Origin: Streptomyces aureocirculatus
GTDB taxonomy: Bacteria > Actinomycetota > Actinomycetes > Streptomycetales > Streptomycetaceae
NCBI RefSeq assembly: GCF_000720475.1
Contig: NZ_JOAP01000005.1
Span: forward strand, 186,001 to 250,000
DNA: 64,000 bases
Direction of reading: 5' to 3'
The notes beneath the pieces were generated by a model. That model was not told where the DNA came from. It saw only the letters and a program-made list of their open reading frames with translations, and searched no databases. The position numbers and the translations under genes were made by a program. Shown one piece after another: positions 1 through 9,044 of this stretch (position 1 is its first letter; the number at the start of each line of letters is the position of its first letter).

Positions 1-128
1 CGGTCCGCCGTCCCTGATGCCCGTACAACGCACCGGCGCTGCCGACGACCCCGGTGTTCCGCGGCGGTGTGAGGTGTGGCACCATGCCGCCAACCCCACC
101 GGCACAGCCCTCACAGGAGACACTCCTC

Positions 129-713
129 GTGCAGCAACCCGCCGTCCCGGAACTGGCCCACACGGTGGACCGGCCGTGGGCCTCGCGCCCGATCCACTGG
201 CTGGCGACCGCCGCCGCGCTCGCCGCCGTCGTCGCGGCCTCCGGCTTCCTGCAGTCCGACCCGGCCACCGCCGCCCAGACCGGCTCCGAGCCGCAGTCCA
301 GGAGCGCCCCGGCGCCCGCGCCCGCCCCGGCCGCCGCCGACCTCCCGCTCGTCTGTCCCACCAAGCCGGTCGTCGCCAAGAAGGCGAGCGGTGACCTCGA
401 CGGCGACGGCAGCCCCGAGACCGTGGTGTCCGCGCACTGCGAGGCGGGCTCCGGCACCCCGCCCGAAGCCCTGTACGTCATCACCCGCCCGCGCGCGGGC
501 GAACCGCGCGTCGTGGCCACGCTTGTGGACACCAAGGACCAGCTCACGGTCAGTGACCTCGCGGTGCGCGGCGGCGCCGTGACCGCGACACTGCTCGGCT
601 ACTCCTCGCTCGACGTGCCCCGCTGCTGCCCCGACCGCCGCGACGAGGCCAAGTGGCAGTGGAAGAACGGCGCGTTCACCCGCTCGACACCCGCCGCGGC
701 GGGCAGGGCCTGA
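129..713 (+). CDS. Hypothetical membrane-anchored or secreted protein
   Basis: A protein of about 194 residues with no recognised family. A short N-terminal segment is followed by one hydrophobic stretch (about residues 24-41, Ala/Val rich), an Ala/Pro-rich linker, and an extracytoplasmic domain carrying an Asp-Leu-Asp-Gly-Asp-Gly motif like the calcium-binding repeats of FG-GAP/VCBS proteins. Four cysteines (two of them adjacent, CC) could form disulfides outside the cell. The GTG start at 129 is chosen because AGGAG lies about 8 bases upstream; an in-frame ATG at 84 and another further upstream are possible. It converges on the ferredoxin gene across a hairpin terminator. Function is unknown; export is inferred from the hydrophobic segment and composition. 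Confidence 0.6.
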   Translation: MQQPAVPELAHTVDRPWASRPIHWLATAAALAAVVAASGFLQSDPATAAQTGSEPQSRSAPAPAPAPAAADLPLVCPTKPVVAKKASGDLDGDGSPETVVSAHCEAGSGTPPEALYVITRPRAGEPRVVATLVDTKDQLTVSDLAVRGGAVTATLLGYSSLDVPRCCPDRRDEAKWQWKNGAFTRSTPAAAGRA

Positions 714-792
714 CGTACCGCGCGCCCCAGCCGCCCCACGCGCCGCCGCACCGCGGGACCCGTGGGCCCCGCGGGAACCCGCCGGACACCGA

Positions 793-838
793 AGAGGGCC
801 CGTGGATACCTTCGGACGGTAACCACGGACCCTCTTTT
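793..838. terminator. Bidirectional hairpin terminator
   Basis: GAGGG..CCGTGG..TACC pairs with GGTA..CCACGG..CCCTC across a short loop and is followed by TTTTG on the plus strand. It lies between the convergent hypothetical gene and ferredoxin gene and can serve both. Confidence 0.6.
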
Positions 839-861
839 GCTCACGGAGCGAAATAATCAGG

Positions 862-1176
862 TCACTCTGCGTCCGGACCGTAGACCTCGACCCTGTCTGA
901 AACTCGCCGTACGTGAATACAGTCACCCGGGCACTCCTTCGCGGAGTCGGTGACGTCACGGAGAAGCGGCAGCGGCACGGGCGTTGTCGCCCCTGGCGCC
1001 TGCAGCAGCTCGTCGTCGGCGCTCTTCACATACGCCAGTCCGTCGATGTCCAGCTCAAAGACCTCCGGCGCGTACTGGACGCAGATGCCGTCGCCCGTAC
1101 ACAGGTCTTGATCGATCCAGACCTCGAGCAGATCATGGCTCTCGCCCGCGGTCTGCGCCTCGTGCTGCACGGTCAT
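862..1176 (-). CDS. Single-cluster ferredoxin
   Basis: A 104-residue acidic ferredoxin. The cysteine pattern is CTGDGIC (C-x5-C) near residue 30 and CPGDC near residue 85, as in small actinobacterial [3Fe-4S] or [4Fe-4S] ferredoxins that pass electrons to cytochrome P450s or other oxygenases. The segment after the second cysteine (APEVFELD) is typical of this family. The ATG start has AGGAGAG just upstream. It is divergent from the proteasome ATPase gene and no oxygenase is adjacent; the nearest P450 in the window is about 24 kb away. Cluster type cannot be settled from sequence alone because a fourth cysteine is present in CPGDC. Partner unknown. Confidence 0.85.
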   Translation of the reverse strand: MTVQHEAQTAGESHDLLEVWIDQDLCTGDGICVQYAPEVFELDIDGLAYVKSADDELLQAPGATTPVPLPLLRDVTDSAKECPGDCIHVRRVSDRVEVYGPDAE

Positions 1177-1364
1177 CTCTCCTGCCGAAACTGCGTCGAG
1201 CAGGGCCGACTTTGCCGCAAGTCCGGCCAGCCCTGACGGGTGTTGAACAGTTCGACCCTACAACCGGCGGCTTTCCGATGTTGTTGGGTGGGTATTCCCC
1301 TGGCGTGAGGGAGAGCGCAAGGGTGAAGATCGGACACACCCCCACCGTCTTTGTGATCTAGGGG

Positions 1365-1392
1365 TTTCAATCAGCACCCACCCAGGTAGGGT
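1365..1392 (+). promoter_or_regulatory. Possible promoter of arc
   Basis: TTTCAA and TAGGGT are spaced 16 bases apart about 40 bases before the arc start. The -10 resembles the streptomycete sigma-HrdB hexamer; the -35 is poor. This is weak evidence. Confidence 0.25.
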
Positions 1393-1430
1393 CAGGAAGC
1401 GTCCAGCTCCCCTTGGAGGAGGTGAGGACC

Positions 1431-3197
1431 GTGGCAGCCCACGACGACGACATCAACCGCGGCATCCGGCCGGGGCGAGGGTCTGAGGACCCAGCCGGTC
1501 AGGTTGCCTATCTCGAGCAGGAAATCGCCGTCCTGCGACGCAAGCTCGCCGACTCTCCGCGGCACACGAGGATTCTCGAAGAGCGGATCGTCGAGCTGCA
1601 GACCAACCTGGCGGGCGTATCCGCACAGAACGAACGACTTGCGAACACGCTCCGCGAGGCCCGCGATCAAATCGTGGCCCTCAAGGAAGAAGTCGACCGG
1701 CTCGCACAGCCGCCGGCCGGCTTCGGGGTCTTCCTCTTGGCGAACGAGGACGGCACCGCCGACATCTTCACCGGCGGCCGCAAGCTCCGCGTGAACGTCA
1801 GCCCGAGCGTCGAACTCGACGAGCTCAGGCGCGGCCAGGAAGTCATGCTCAACGAAGCGCTCAACGTGGTCGAGGCCATGGAGTACGAGCGAGTCGGAGA
1901 CATCGTCACCCTCAAGGAGATCCTTGAGGACGGCGAACGAGCCCTGGTGCTCGGGCACACCGACGAGGAACGGGTGGTGAGGCTCGCCGAGCCGCTCCTG
2001 GACGTCACCATCCGCGCCGGCGACGCCCTCCTGCTCGAACCCCGCTCCGGCTACGTCTACGAGGTCGTACCGAAGAGCGAAGTGGAGGAACTGGTCCTCG
2101 AAGAGGTCCCGGACATCAGTTATGAAAAGATCGGCGGCCTCGGCGGCCAGATCGAGATGATCCGTGACGCGGTCGAGCTCCCGTATCTCCACCCCGATCT
2201 CTTCAAGGAGCACGAACTGCGGCCGCCGAAGGGCGTCCTGCTCTACGGCCCGCCGGGTTGCGGCAAGACGCTCATCGCCAAGGCCGTGGCCAATTCGCTC
2301 GCCAAGAAGGTCGCCGAGGTCACCGGACAGCCCGCGGGGAAGAGCTTCTTCCTCAACATCAAGGGCCCCGAGCTCCTCAACAAGTACGTCGGCGAGACCG
2401 AGCGCCACATCCGCCTGGTCTTCCAGCGCGCACGCGAGAAGGCGAGTGAGGGCACCCCCGTCATCGTCTTCTTCGACGAGATGGAATCCCTCTTCCGCAC
2501 CCGCGGCAGCGGCGTCAGCTCGGACGTGGAGAACACCATCGTCCCGCAGCTTCTCGCCGAGATCGACGGTGTGGAGGGCCTGGAGAACGTCATCGTCATC
2601 GGCGCCTCCAACCGTGAGGACATGATCGATCCGGCCATTCTGCGGCCCGGACGCCTCGATGTGAAGATCAAGATCGAGCGCCCGGACGCCGAGGCGGCCA
2701 AGGACATTTTCGCCAAGTACCTCACGCAGCGCCTGCCGCTGCACTCCGACGACCTCGCCGAGCACGGCAGCGACAGGGCCGCAACGGTGCACGGCATGAT
2801 CCAGTCGGTCGTCGAGCAGATGTACGCCGAATCCGAGGAGAACCGCTTCCTCGAGGTGACGTACGCCAACGGCGACAAGGAAGTCCTGTACTTCAAGGAC
2901 TTCAACTCCGGCGCCATGATCGAGAACATCGTCGGCCGCGCCAAGAAGATGGCCATCAAGGCCTTCCTCGAACAGAACCAGAAGGGCCTCAGGGTCGCTC
3001 ACCTCCTCCAGGCTTGCATCGACGAGTTCAAGGAGAACGAGGACCTGCCCAACACCACCAACCCGGACGACTGGGCCCGTATCTCCGGCAAGAAGGGCGA
3101 ACGGATCGTGTACATCCGCACGCTCGTCACCGGAAAGCAGGGCGCCGACACCGGACGCTCCATCGACACGGTGGCCAACACCGGTCAGTACCTGTAG
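1431..3197 (+). CDS. arc: Proteasome-associated AAA ATPase ARC (Mpa homologue)
   Basis: A 588-residue AAA ATPase that forms the hexameric unfoldase recognising pupylated proteins and feeding them to the 20S proteasome. Visible parts in order: an N-terminal coiled coil (about residues 25-93), which in the family binds Pup; OB-fold interdomain (about 95-225); and the AAA module with Walker A GPPGCGKT at 273-280 and Walker B FFDEM with D349-E350. The protein ends Gly-Gln-Tyr-Leu, the C-terminal motif that docks into the proteasome alpha ring. The GTG start at 1431 is preceded by GGAGGAGGTGAGG; a TTG at 1413 is in frame but would bury that ribosome site. It is the first gene of the proteasome locus, followed by a strong terminator before dop. 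Confidence 0.97.
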   Translation: MAAHDDDINRGIRPGRGSEDPAGQVAYLEQEIAVLRRKLADSPRHTRILEERIVELQTNLAGVSAQNERLANTLREARDQIVALKEEVDRLAQPPAGFGVFLLANEDGTADIFTGGRKLRVNVSPSVELDELRRGQEVMLNEALNVVEAMEYERVGDIVTLKEILEDGERALVLGHTDEERVVRLAEPLLDVTIRAGDALLLEPRSGYVYEVVPKSEVEELVLEEVPDISYEKIGGLGGQIEMIRDAVELPYLHPDLFKEHELRPPKGVLLYGPPGCGKTLIAKAVANSLAKKVAEVTGQPAGKSFFLNIKGPELLNKYVGETERHIRLVFQRAREKASEGTPVIVFFDEMESLFRTRGSGVSSDVENTIVPQLLAEIDGVEGLENVIVIGASNREDMIDPAILRPGRLDVKIKIERPDAEAAKDIFAKYLTQRLPLHSDDLAEHGSDRAATVHGMIQSVVEQMYAESEENRFLEVTYANGDKEVLYFKDFNSGAMIENIVGRAKKMAIKAFLEQNQKGLRVAHLLQACIDEFKENEDLPNTTNPDDWARISGKKGERIVYIRTLVTGKQGADTGRSIDTVANTGQYL

Positions 3198-3206
3198 GCG
3201 AGCGGG

Positions 3207-3249
3207 CGGCTGCGGGTGCCCACCTCGGGTACCCGCAGCCGACTGTTTT
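3207..3249 (+). terminator. Rho-independent terminator after arc
   Basis: CGGCTGCGGGT pairs exactly with ACCCGCAGCCG and a TTTT run follows four bases later. It separates arc from dop, so dop probably has its own promoter in 3250-3456. Confidence 0.75.
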
Positions 3250-3456
3250 CCGCCGGTCGCGGGCGCCTCGCAGCCGCGTCATCGACCCAGCGAGAGCAAA
3301 GCAGGAAATGATCTCCCCACCAGCGCAGAGGCGTTCTAGGCTCTTCCGTACCGCCGAGTCGCGCAGTGCGGGGACGGGCACCGCACACGCACCGGAGAAC
3401 CAGCGGTACTTGAGCGGCGCCCCCGACCGAGGACGCCGCCGGGCAAGGAGGGCCGC

Positions 3457-4968
3457 ATGACCGTACGGCGAGTAATGGGCATCGAGACGGAGTACGGCAT
3501 CTCCGTCCCCGGCCACCCCAACGCCAATGCCATGCTCACCTCGTCCCAGATCGTCAACGCCTACGCAGCGGCGATGCACCGGGCGCGACGTGCCCGCTGG
3601 GACTTCGAGGAGGAGAATCCGCTACGGGACGCGCGGGGCTTCGACCTCGCCCGCGAAGCCGCCGACTCCAGCCAGCTCACGGATGAGGACATCGGCCTCG
3701 CCAACGTGATCCTCACCAACGGGGCGCGTCTCTACGTGGACCACGCGCACCCCGAGTACAGCGCGCCGGAGGTCACCAACCCCCGCGACGCCGTCCTGTG
3801 GGACAAGGCCGGCGAGCGGATCATGGCGGAGGCGGCGGAACGCGCCGCGGCGCTCCCCGGCGCCCAGCCCATCCACCTCTACAAGAACAACACCGACAAC
3901 AAGGGCGCCTCCTACGGCACGCACGAGAACTATCTGATGAAGCGGGAGACCCCCTTCTCGGACATCGTGCGCCATCTCACGCCCTTCTTCGTCTCCCGCC
4001 AGGTCTTCACCGGCGCAGGCCGTGTCGGCGTCGGCCAGGACGGCCACGAGCACGGCTTCCAGCTCAGCCAACGGGCCGATTACTTCGAGGTCGAGGTCGG
4101 TCTGGAGACCACCCTCAAGCGGCCCATCATCAACACCCGCGACGAGCCCCACGCCGACGCCGAGAAGTACCGCCGTCTGCACGTGATCATCGGCGACGCG
4201 AACCTCTCGGAGATCTCCACCTATCTGAAGCTCGGCACCACCTCCCTGGTCCTTTCCATGATCGAGGACGGCTTCATCGCGGTGGACCTGGCCGTGGACC
4301 AGCCCGTACGCACCCTCCACCAGATCTCGCACGACCCGAGCCTGCAGCACCTGGTCACGCTGCGCAGCGGTCGTACGCTCACCGCCGTACAACTCCAGAT
4401 GGAGTACTTCGAGCTGGCCCGCAAGTACGTCGAGGAGCGGTACGGCGCGGACGCGGACGACCAGACCAAGGACGTCCTCACGCGCTGGGAAGACGTCCTG
4501 AACCGGCTCGAGAACAACCCGATGAGCCTCTCCGGAGAGCTGGACTGGGTCGCCAAGCGGGAGCTCATGGAGGGCTACCGCCGCCGTGACAGCCTCGACT
4601 GGGACGCGGCGCGCCTGCACCTGGTCGACCTGCAGTACGCGGACGTACGCCCCGACAAGGGCCTCTACAACCGCCTCGCGGCCCGCGGCAAGATGAAGCG
4701 CCTGCTCGACGAGAGCGAGGTCGAGCGGGCCCGCAGCAAGCCTCCCGAGGACACCCGCGCCTACTTCCGGGGCCGATGCCTCGAGCAGTACGCCGACGAC
4801 GTGGCGGCGGCCTCCTGGGACTCGGTGATCTTCGATCTGCCGGGGCGGGACTCGTTGCAGCGCGTACCTACCCTCGAGCCGCTACGCGGAACGCGTAATC
4901 ACGTCAAGGAGCTGCTCGACCGCTGTCGCACGGCAGAGGATCTGGTCAGGGTGCTCTCCGGCGGTTGA
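3457..4968 (+). CDS. dop: Deamidase/depupylase of Pup
   Basis: A 503-residue member of the carboxylate-amine/glutamine-synthetase-like superfamily. Dop converts the C-terminal glutamine of Pup to glutamate and also removes Pup from substrates. The N-terminal GIETEYG strand (residues 8-14) carries the ATP/Mg-binding glutamates. D95 in [10 protein letters not shown] matches the catalytic aspartate, and the block around [15 protein letters not shown] is shared with the ligase PafA later in the window. A segment of about 40 residues after position 40 that PafA lacks corresponds to the Dop loop and separates the two paralogues. The Pup encoded next door ends in Gln, so deamidation is needed. The ATG start has AAGGAGG at good distance. 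The stop region is duplicated downstream (4961-4981). Confidence 0.95.
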   Translation: MTVRRVMGIETEYGISVPGHPNANAMLTSSQIVNAYAAAMHRARRARWDFEEENPLRDARGFDLAREAADSSQLTDEDIGLANVILTNGARLYVDHAHPEYSAPEVTNPRDAVLWDKAGERIMAEAAERAAALPGAQPIHLYKNNTDNKGASYGTHENYLMKRETPFSDIVRHLTPFFVSRQVFTGAGRVGVGQDGHEHGFQLSQRADYFEVEVGLETTLKRPIINTRDEPHADAEKYRRLHVIIGDANLSEISTYLKLGTTSLVLSMIEDGFIAVDLAVDQPVRTLHQISHDPSLQHLVTLRSGRTLTAVQLQMEYFELARKYVEERYGADADDQTKDVLTRWEDVLNRLENNPMSLSGELDWVAKRELMEGYRRRDSLDWDAARLHLVDLQYADVRPDKGLYNRLAARGKMKRLLDESEVERARSKPPEDTRAYFRGRCLEQYADDVAAASWDSVIFDLPGRDSLQRVPTLEPLRGTRNHVKELLDRCRTAEDLVRVLSGG

Positions 4969-4981
4969 AAAGCGGCTGAAA
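4961..4981. repeat. Duplicated stop-codon segment at dop 3' end
   Basis: GCGGTTGAAA (4961-4970, containing the dop TGA) is followed by GCGGCTGAAA (4972-4981), a period of 11 bases with one mismatch. The second copy puts a TGA in another frame. Confidence 0.6.
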
Positions 4982-5009
4982 GCACGGCGCCCGGGGAATC
5001 ACAGAGGTG

Positions 5010-5039
5010 GGCCCCGCACGTTGCAGAAAGTGCGGGGCC
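5010..5039 (+). terminator. Hairpin between dop and pup
   Basis: GGCCCCGCAC and GTGCGGGGCC pair perfectly around a 10-base loop; no T run follows, as is common in Streptomyces. It may be a terminator or a processing hairpin ahead of pup. Confidence 0.5.
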
Positions 5040-5100
5040 GATGTCGGACCCGGATTGTAGGGTCTGATCAAGAAACGTCGAACCGAGCGGGGTGAGGTAG

Positions 5101-5319
5101 ATGGCGACCAAGGACACCGGCGGCGGACAGCAGAAGGCAACGCGTTCCACCGAGGAGGTCGAGGAGCAGGCGCAGGACGCGCAGTCCTCGGAGGACCTCA
5201 AGGAACGCCAGGAGAAGCTGAGCGACGACGTGGACTCGGTGCTGGACGAGATCGACGACGTGCTTGAGGAGAACGCAGAGGACTTCGTCCGTTCCTTCGT
5301 GCAAAAGGGCGGCCAGTAG
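5101..5319 (+). CDS. pup: Prokaryotic ubiquitin-like protein Pup
   Basis: A 72-residue, acidic, largely disordered protein that is ligated through its C-terminus to substrate lysines by PafA. The sequence ends Phe-Val-Gln-Lys-Gly-Gly-Gln, the glutamine form that Dop must deamidate before ligation. The central and C-terminal halves (DDVDSVLDEIDDVLEENAED) carry the amphipathic segment that in the family becomes helical on the ATPase coiled coil. GTGAGG lies about 5 bases before the ATG. It lies between dop and prcB, the standard actinobacterial arrangement, with a 184-base gap before prcB. Confidence 0.97.
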   Translation: MATKDTGGGQQKATRSTEEVEEQAQDAQSSEDLKERQEKLSDDVDSVLDEIDDVLEENAEDFVRSFVQKGGQ

Positions 5320-5503
5320 CCGGTCCGCCCTTCGATTCCAAGGCCGCATAGGTTTCGCCTCGCTCTGCACGCCGCGCACGGCGGCTGCGGGGCGGGCGAG
5401 TCGGCCTGTGACGTAGTGTGCTTCAACTGCAATTCGGCCACCGGCACGTTGGGAGCACATCCCGACCCGTCAGTCGGGCCATCAATTACCTGGAAGGAAA
5501 CGC

Positions 5504-6349
5504 GTGGAAGCCAACACTCGTAGCACCGGGCGTCTACCGGCTGCCTTCCTGACGCCCGGTTCGTCGTCCTTCATGGACTTCCTCTCCGAGCACCAGCCGG
5601 AAATGCTGCCGGGAAAGCGGCAGTTGCCTCCGACGCAGGGCGTGGTCGAGGCGCCGCACGGCACGACCATCGTCGCGGCGACGTTCCCCGGAGGCGTGGT
5701 GCTCGCCGGTGACCGCAGGGCCACGATGGGCAATGTCATCGCGCAGCGCGACATCGAGAAGGTCTTCCCTGCCGACGAGTACTCCGCGGTGGGCATCGCC
5801 GGCACGGCGGGCCTGGCCGTGGAGATGGTCAAGCTCTTCCAGTTGGAGCTGGAGCACTTCGAGAAGGTCGAGGGGGCGACGCTCTCCCTCGAGGGCAAGG
5901 CCAACCGCCTGTCGACCATGATCCGGTCCAACCTGGGCATGGCGATGCAGGGCCTGGCGGTCGTGCCGCTCTTCGCGGGGTACGACATGGACCGCGGCAA
6001 GGGCCGCATCTTCTCGTACGACGTGACGGGCGGCCGCAGCGAGGAGCAGGGCTTCGCGGCGACGGGCTCCGGCTCGGTGTTCGCGCGCGGGGCGATGAAG
6101 AAGCTGTTCCGCGCCGACCTGACCGAGGAGCAGGCGACGACGCTCGTCGTGCAGGCGCTGTACGACGCGGCGGACGACGACTCGGCGACGGGTGGCCCGG
6201 ATGTCGCCCGGCGCATCTATCCGATTGTGACGGTGATCTCCGAGGAGGGATTCCGGAGGCTGGCGGAGGAGGAGACCTCCGAGATCGCGCGCTCGATCCT
6301 GGCGCGCCGTCTTGAGCAGCCGGACGGCCCCAGGGCCGCGCTGCTCTGA
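5504..6349 (+). CDS. prcB: 20S proteasome beta subunit
   Basis: A 281-residue beta subunit precursor, the catalytic subunit of the 20S core. The mature enzyme begins at T54: His-Gly-Thr-Thr-Ile-Val-Ala-Ala marks the autocatalytic cleavage point, giving a 53-residue propeptide. The N-terminal nucleophile threonine is followed by the beta-strand [14 protein letters not shown] typical of proteasome beta subunits (ATMGN after the lysine/arginine region). The start is GTG at 5504 with GGAAGG upstream. prcA follows after 48 bases and is probably co-transcribed. The AT-rich stretch around 5420-5480 upstream may contain the promoter; nothing precise could be assigned. Confidence 0.97.
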   Translation: MEANTRSTGRLPAAFLTPGSSSFMDFLSEHQPEMLPGKRQLPPTQGVVEAPHGTTIVAATFPGGVVLAGDRRATMGNVIAQRDIEKVFPADEYSAVGIAGTAGLAVEMVKLFQLELEHFEKVEGATLSLEGKANRLSTMIRSNLGMAMQGLAVVPLFAGYDMDRGKGRIFSYDVTGGRSEEQGFAATGSGSVFARGAMKKLFRADLTEEQATTLVVQALYDAADDDSATGGPDVARRIYPIVTVISEEGFRRLAEEETSEIARSILARRLEQPDGPRAALL

Positions 6350-6397
6350 GTGCCCCGTCGTTGTTGTGAATTTTTGACAGAAAGGGACGGATAGCCG

Positions 6398-7267
6398 GTG
6401 TCGACGCCGTTCTATGTCTCACCCCAGCAGGCCATGGCCGACCGGGCGGAATACGCCCGCAAGGGCATCGCCCGCGGTCGCAGTCTGGTCGTGCTGCAGT
6501 ACGCCGATGGCATTGTGTTCGTCGGTGAGAACCCGTCCCGAGCGCTGCACAAGTTCAGCGAGATCTATGACCGCATCGGCTTCGCCGCGGCCGGCAAGTA
6601 CAACGAGTACGAGAACCTCCGCATCGGCGGCGTCAGGTACGCCGACCTGCGCGGGTACACATACGACCGCGACGATGTGACGGCCCGCGGCCTGGCGAAT
6701 GTGTACGCGCAGACGCTGGGCACGATTTTTTCCAGCAATGCCGAGAAGCCCTATGAGGTCGAGCTGGTCGTGGCGGAGGTCGGCGCGACCCCTGACGGCG
6801 ACCAGATCTACCGGCTGCCGCACGACGGTTCGATCGTGGACGAGCACGGCTCGGTCGCGGTGGGTGGCAACGCCGAGCAGATCAGCACCTATCTCGATCA
6901 GCGCCACCAGGACGGCATGACCCTCGCCGAGGCGCTGAAGCTCGCGGTGCAGGCGCTCTCGCGGGACACCAACGGCAGCGAGCGGGAGATCCCCGGCGAG
7001 CGCCTGGAGGTGGCAGTCCTCGACCGTACGAGGCCGCAGCAGCGCAAGTTCAAGCGGATCGTGGGCCGCCAGTTGGAGCGGCTGATCGGCGGGGACGGAT
7101 CCGGCGACGCGTCGGCGGACTCGGACTCCGAGGACGAGTCCGAGTCCGAGTCCGAGTCGAGCACGGACACGACGGACACGACGGACTCGACCAAGCCGTC
7201 TGGTTCAAAGGATTCGAAGGGTTCGAAGGGTTCGAAGGGTTCGACAGATCCGTCCGAGGAGTCGTAG
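6398..7267 (+). CDS. prcA: 20S proteasome alpha subunit with extended acidic tail
   Basis: A 289-residue alpha subunit of the 20S core; alpha rings gate entry and dock the ARC ATPase. The N-terminal [20 protein letters not shown] segment is the gate and H0 helix. The folded part ends near residue 233. The remaining 55 or so residues form a low-complexity tail made of Ser/Asp/Glu, Thr-Asp and Ser-Lys-Gly repeats, encoded by short DNA repeats (about 7124-7245). The family normally has a shorter tail, so this one looks expanded by replication slippage. The start is GTG at 6398. Three TAG triplets 8 bases apart begin at the stop codon. Confidence 0.96.
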   Translation: MSTPFYVSPQQAMADRAEYARKGIARGRSLVVLQYADGIVFVGENPSRALHKFSEIYDRIGFAAAGKYNEYENLRIGGVRYADLRGYTYDRDDVTARGLANVYAQTLGTIFSSNAEKPYEVELVVAEVGATPDGDQIYRLPHDGSIVDEHGSVAVGGNAEQISTYLDQRHQDGMTLAEALKLAVQALSRDTNGSEREIPGERLEVAVLDRTRPQQRKFKRIVGRQLERLIGGDGSGDASADSDSEDESESESESSTDTTDTTDSTKPSGSKDSKGSKGSKGSTDPSEES

Positions 7268-7286
7268 CCACGTAGCCCCATAGCTG
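7263..7286. repeat. Triple 8-bp stop-codon repeat after prcA
   Basis: CGTAGCCA, CGTAGCCC and CATAGCTG follow each other with an 8-base period. Each holds TAG (7265, 7273, 7281), so all three frames are stopped directly after prcA. Confidence 0.6.
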
Positions 7287-7301
7287 CGTACATCTGAAGG
7301 A

Positions 7302-7344
7302 AGGGCCCCGTGCCCCGGCGTTCAGCGTCGGGGTGCGGGGCCCT
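7302..7344. terminator. Convergent hairpin terminator, prcA / LacI gene
   Basis: AGGGCCCCG and CCCCG pair with CGGGG and CGGGGCCCT around a short loop, overlapping the last codons of the minus-strand LacI gene. It can serve both convergent genes. Confidence 0.6.
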
Positions 7345-8356
7345 GTGCCGTGGAGCCGCGGACGACCAGGCGCACCGGCAGCGGCTGGGGTTCGAGGGTG
7401 CGGCCGTCGAGGACGGCGATGAGCGTGTCCATGCCCTGCTCGCCGAAGCGTTCGGCGGGCAGGGACACGGTGGTGAGCTCGGGTTCGACGGCGGTGGCGA
7501 GGGTGAGGTCGTCGAAGCCGGTGACGCTGAGGTCGTCCGGCACATGCAGACCGAGGCGGCGCGCGGCCTTGCAGGCGCCCGCGGCGAGCACGTCGTCGTC
7601 ACAGATGACGGCGGTGGGCCGGGTGCCGGAGGCCGTCAGGGCGGCCTCCGTGGCGGTGCGGGCGGCGTCGACGGCGAGGGCGGACCTGGCGGGTGCCACG
7701 GTCGCGCCGGTGCCGTGCAGCACGCTCCGCAGGGCGTCGCGGCGGACGTCGAACGTCCAGGAGTTGATGTCCGCGGCGAGATGCAGGAAGTCGCGGTGGC
7801 CGAGTGCGAGCAGGTGCTCGGCGGCCAGGCGCATGCCCTGGGCGATGTCGAGGTTGACGGTGGCGGCCCCGAGGCTGTGGGCGGGGTCGCTGTCGAGCAT
7901 GACGAGGGGGAGTTCGTCGCCGCGGATGGTGGCGAGGGCCTCGGAGGCCATGGAGGAGGCGAGAACGCCGTCGAGGGAGGCGCGCGCCGAGTCGAAGGGG
8001 TCGCGGGCCGGGGCGGTGACGTCCGGCGCGGGGTAGAGGACGACGCCGAAGCCGTGCCGGGCGGCGACCCGGGCCGCGCCGGTGTGCACGCGGGCGAAGA
8101 ACTCGTTGGTGAGCGCGGGCACGACGAGCAGGGCGGTGCGGGTGCGGCCGAGCCGCAGGTTGCGGGCGGCCAGATTGGGGCGGTAACCGAGGTCCCGCGC
8201 GGCGGCACGGACACGCTCGGCGGTCCGCTCGGCCACCCGGCCCTGCCACTTGTCGCCGAGCACGAGGGAGACGGTGGCCTGGGACACGCCCGCGGCGCGG
8301 GCGACGTCGCGGCTGGTGGGGCGGGGGGCCGCGGTGTCGTGCCGGGATCCGGCCAC
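7322..8356 (-). CDS. LacI-family transcriptional regulator
   Basis: A 344-residue LacI/GalR-type repressor. The N-terminal helix-turn-helix is at about residues 14-35 (SRDVARAAGVSQATVSLVL) and is followed by the hinge helix region and a periplasmic-binding-protein-like effector domain. The GTG start at 8356 is fixed by AGGAGG six bases upstream; reading further upstream would enter a low-complexity repeat that is not protein-like. It is convergent with prcA and divergent from an MFS transporter gene, with a palindromic site between them (8969-8997), so it probably controls that transporter. The ligand is unknown. The 5' flank is occupied by an unusual GTGC-rich array. Confidence 0.9.
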   Translation of the reverse strand: MAGSRHDTAAPRPTSRDVARAAGVSQATVSLVLGDKWQGRVAERTAERVRAAARDLGYRPNLAARNLRLGRTRTALLVVPALTNEFFARVHTGAARVAARHGFGVVLYPAPDVTAPARDPFDSARASLDGVLASSMASEALATIRGDELPLVMLDSDPAHSLGAATVNLDIAQGMRLAAEHLLALGHRDFLHLAADINSWTFDVRRDALRSVLHGTGATVAPARSALAVDAARTATEAALTASGTRPTAVICDDDVLAAGACKAARRLGLHVPDDLSVTGFDDLTLATAVEPELTTVSLPAERFGEQGMDTLIAVLDGRTLEPQPLPVRLVVRGSTAQGPAPRR

Positions 8357-8394
8357 GAGACGCCTCCTGGTCGCTGTGGGCCCCGGGCGGGCCG

Positions 8395-8890
8395 GGGCGA
8401 TGCTGTGTGCTGTGCGGTGCTGTGTGCCGTGCGGCGCTTTGTGCCTGCGGCGCTGTGTTGTGCGGTGCTGGGCCGTACGGCGCTGTGGGTGCGTGCTCTG
8501 TGCCGCGCGGTGCTGTGCCATACGGCGCGCGTGTTGTGCGGTGCCGTGTGGCGCTGTGCCATGCGGCACCTGTGTTGTGCGGTGCTTCGTGTCGTGCGGT
8601 GCTGTGTCGTACGGCGTATGTCGTGCCGTGCGGCGCTGTGCCATGCGGCCCCTGTGTTGTGCGGTGCTCTGTGCCGCGCGGTGCTGTGTCATACCGCGCT
8701 GAGTTGTGCCGTACGGCGCTACGTGTGCGGTGCTCTGTGTCTGTCGTGCGGTGCCGTGCCACGGCGCTGGTCGTGCCGTGCGGCGCTGTGTGTGCGGTGC
8801 CATGCCACACGGCACCGTGCCACATGGCACACGGCACCGTGCCACGCGGCACCGCGCCGTGCGATGCCATGCAGTGTGCTGCGTCCCGGC
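8395..8890. repeat. GTGC-rich degenerate tandem array
   Basis: About 500 bases built almost entirely of 8-12 base variants of GTGCCGTGCGGC, GCTGTGTTGTGCGGT and GTGCCATACGGC. A higher-order period of about 82 bases is visible: GCGCTGTGCCATGCGG occurs at 8551 and 8633. Both strands happen to be open, but the translations are His/Thr/Arg or Cys/Arg/Val monotony, so no gene is assigned. It fills the space between the LacI start and the MFS promoter. A shorter patch of similar sequence lies at 38961-39026. Confidence 0.75.
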
Positions 8891-8968
8891 CTCGCCGCGC
8901 ACCGCGGCGGTGCCGCGCGGCGCGCCGCGGTGCGTGTGCGGTCGGTGGACTGGTGGACAGCGCACATG

Positions 8969-8997
8969 GTACGTATGACCCGCGAAGTTATACGTAC
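8969..8997. promoter_or_regulatory. Inverted repeat, candidate LacI-regulator operator
   Basis: GTACGTAT (8969-8976) and ATACGTAC (8990-8997) are a perfect 8-base inverted repeat with a 13-base spacer, in a local AT-rich stretch about 50 bases before the MFS start. It lies between the divergent regulator and transporter genes, the expected place for an operator. The spacing is wide for a LacI site, so a different dimeric regulator is possible. Confidence 0.4.
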
Positions 8998-9044
8998 AAC
9001 GTGAGGCGCTGCGGCGCGCGGGCGGGGCGAGAAGAGGCTCACTG

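Noticed and set aside
949-958. GTGACGTCAC palindrome resembling a BldD or cAMP-type site
   Set aside because: It lies inside the ferredoxin coding sequence far from its start, and is best explained by codons.
913-1361. Plus-strand frames over the ferredoxin gene
   Set aside because: They are antisense shadows; the minus-strand ferredoxin has the full cysteine pattern.
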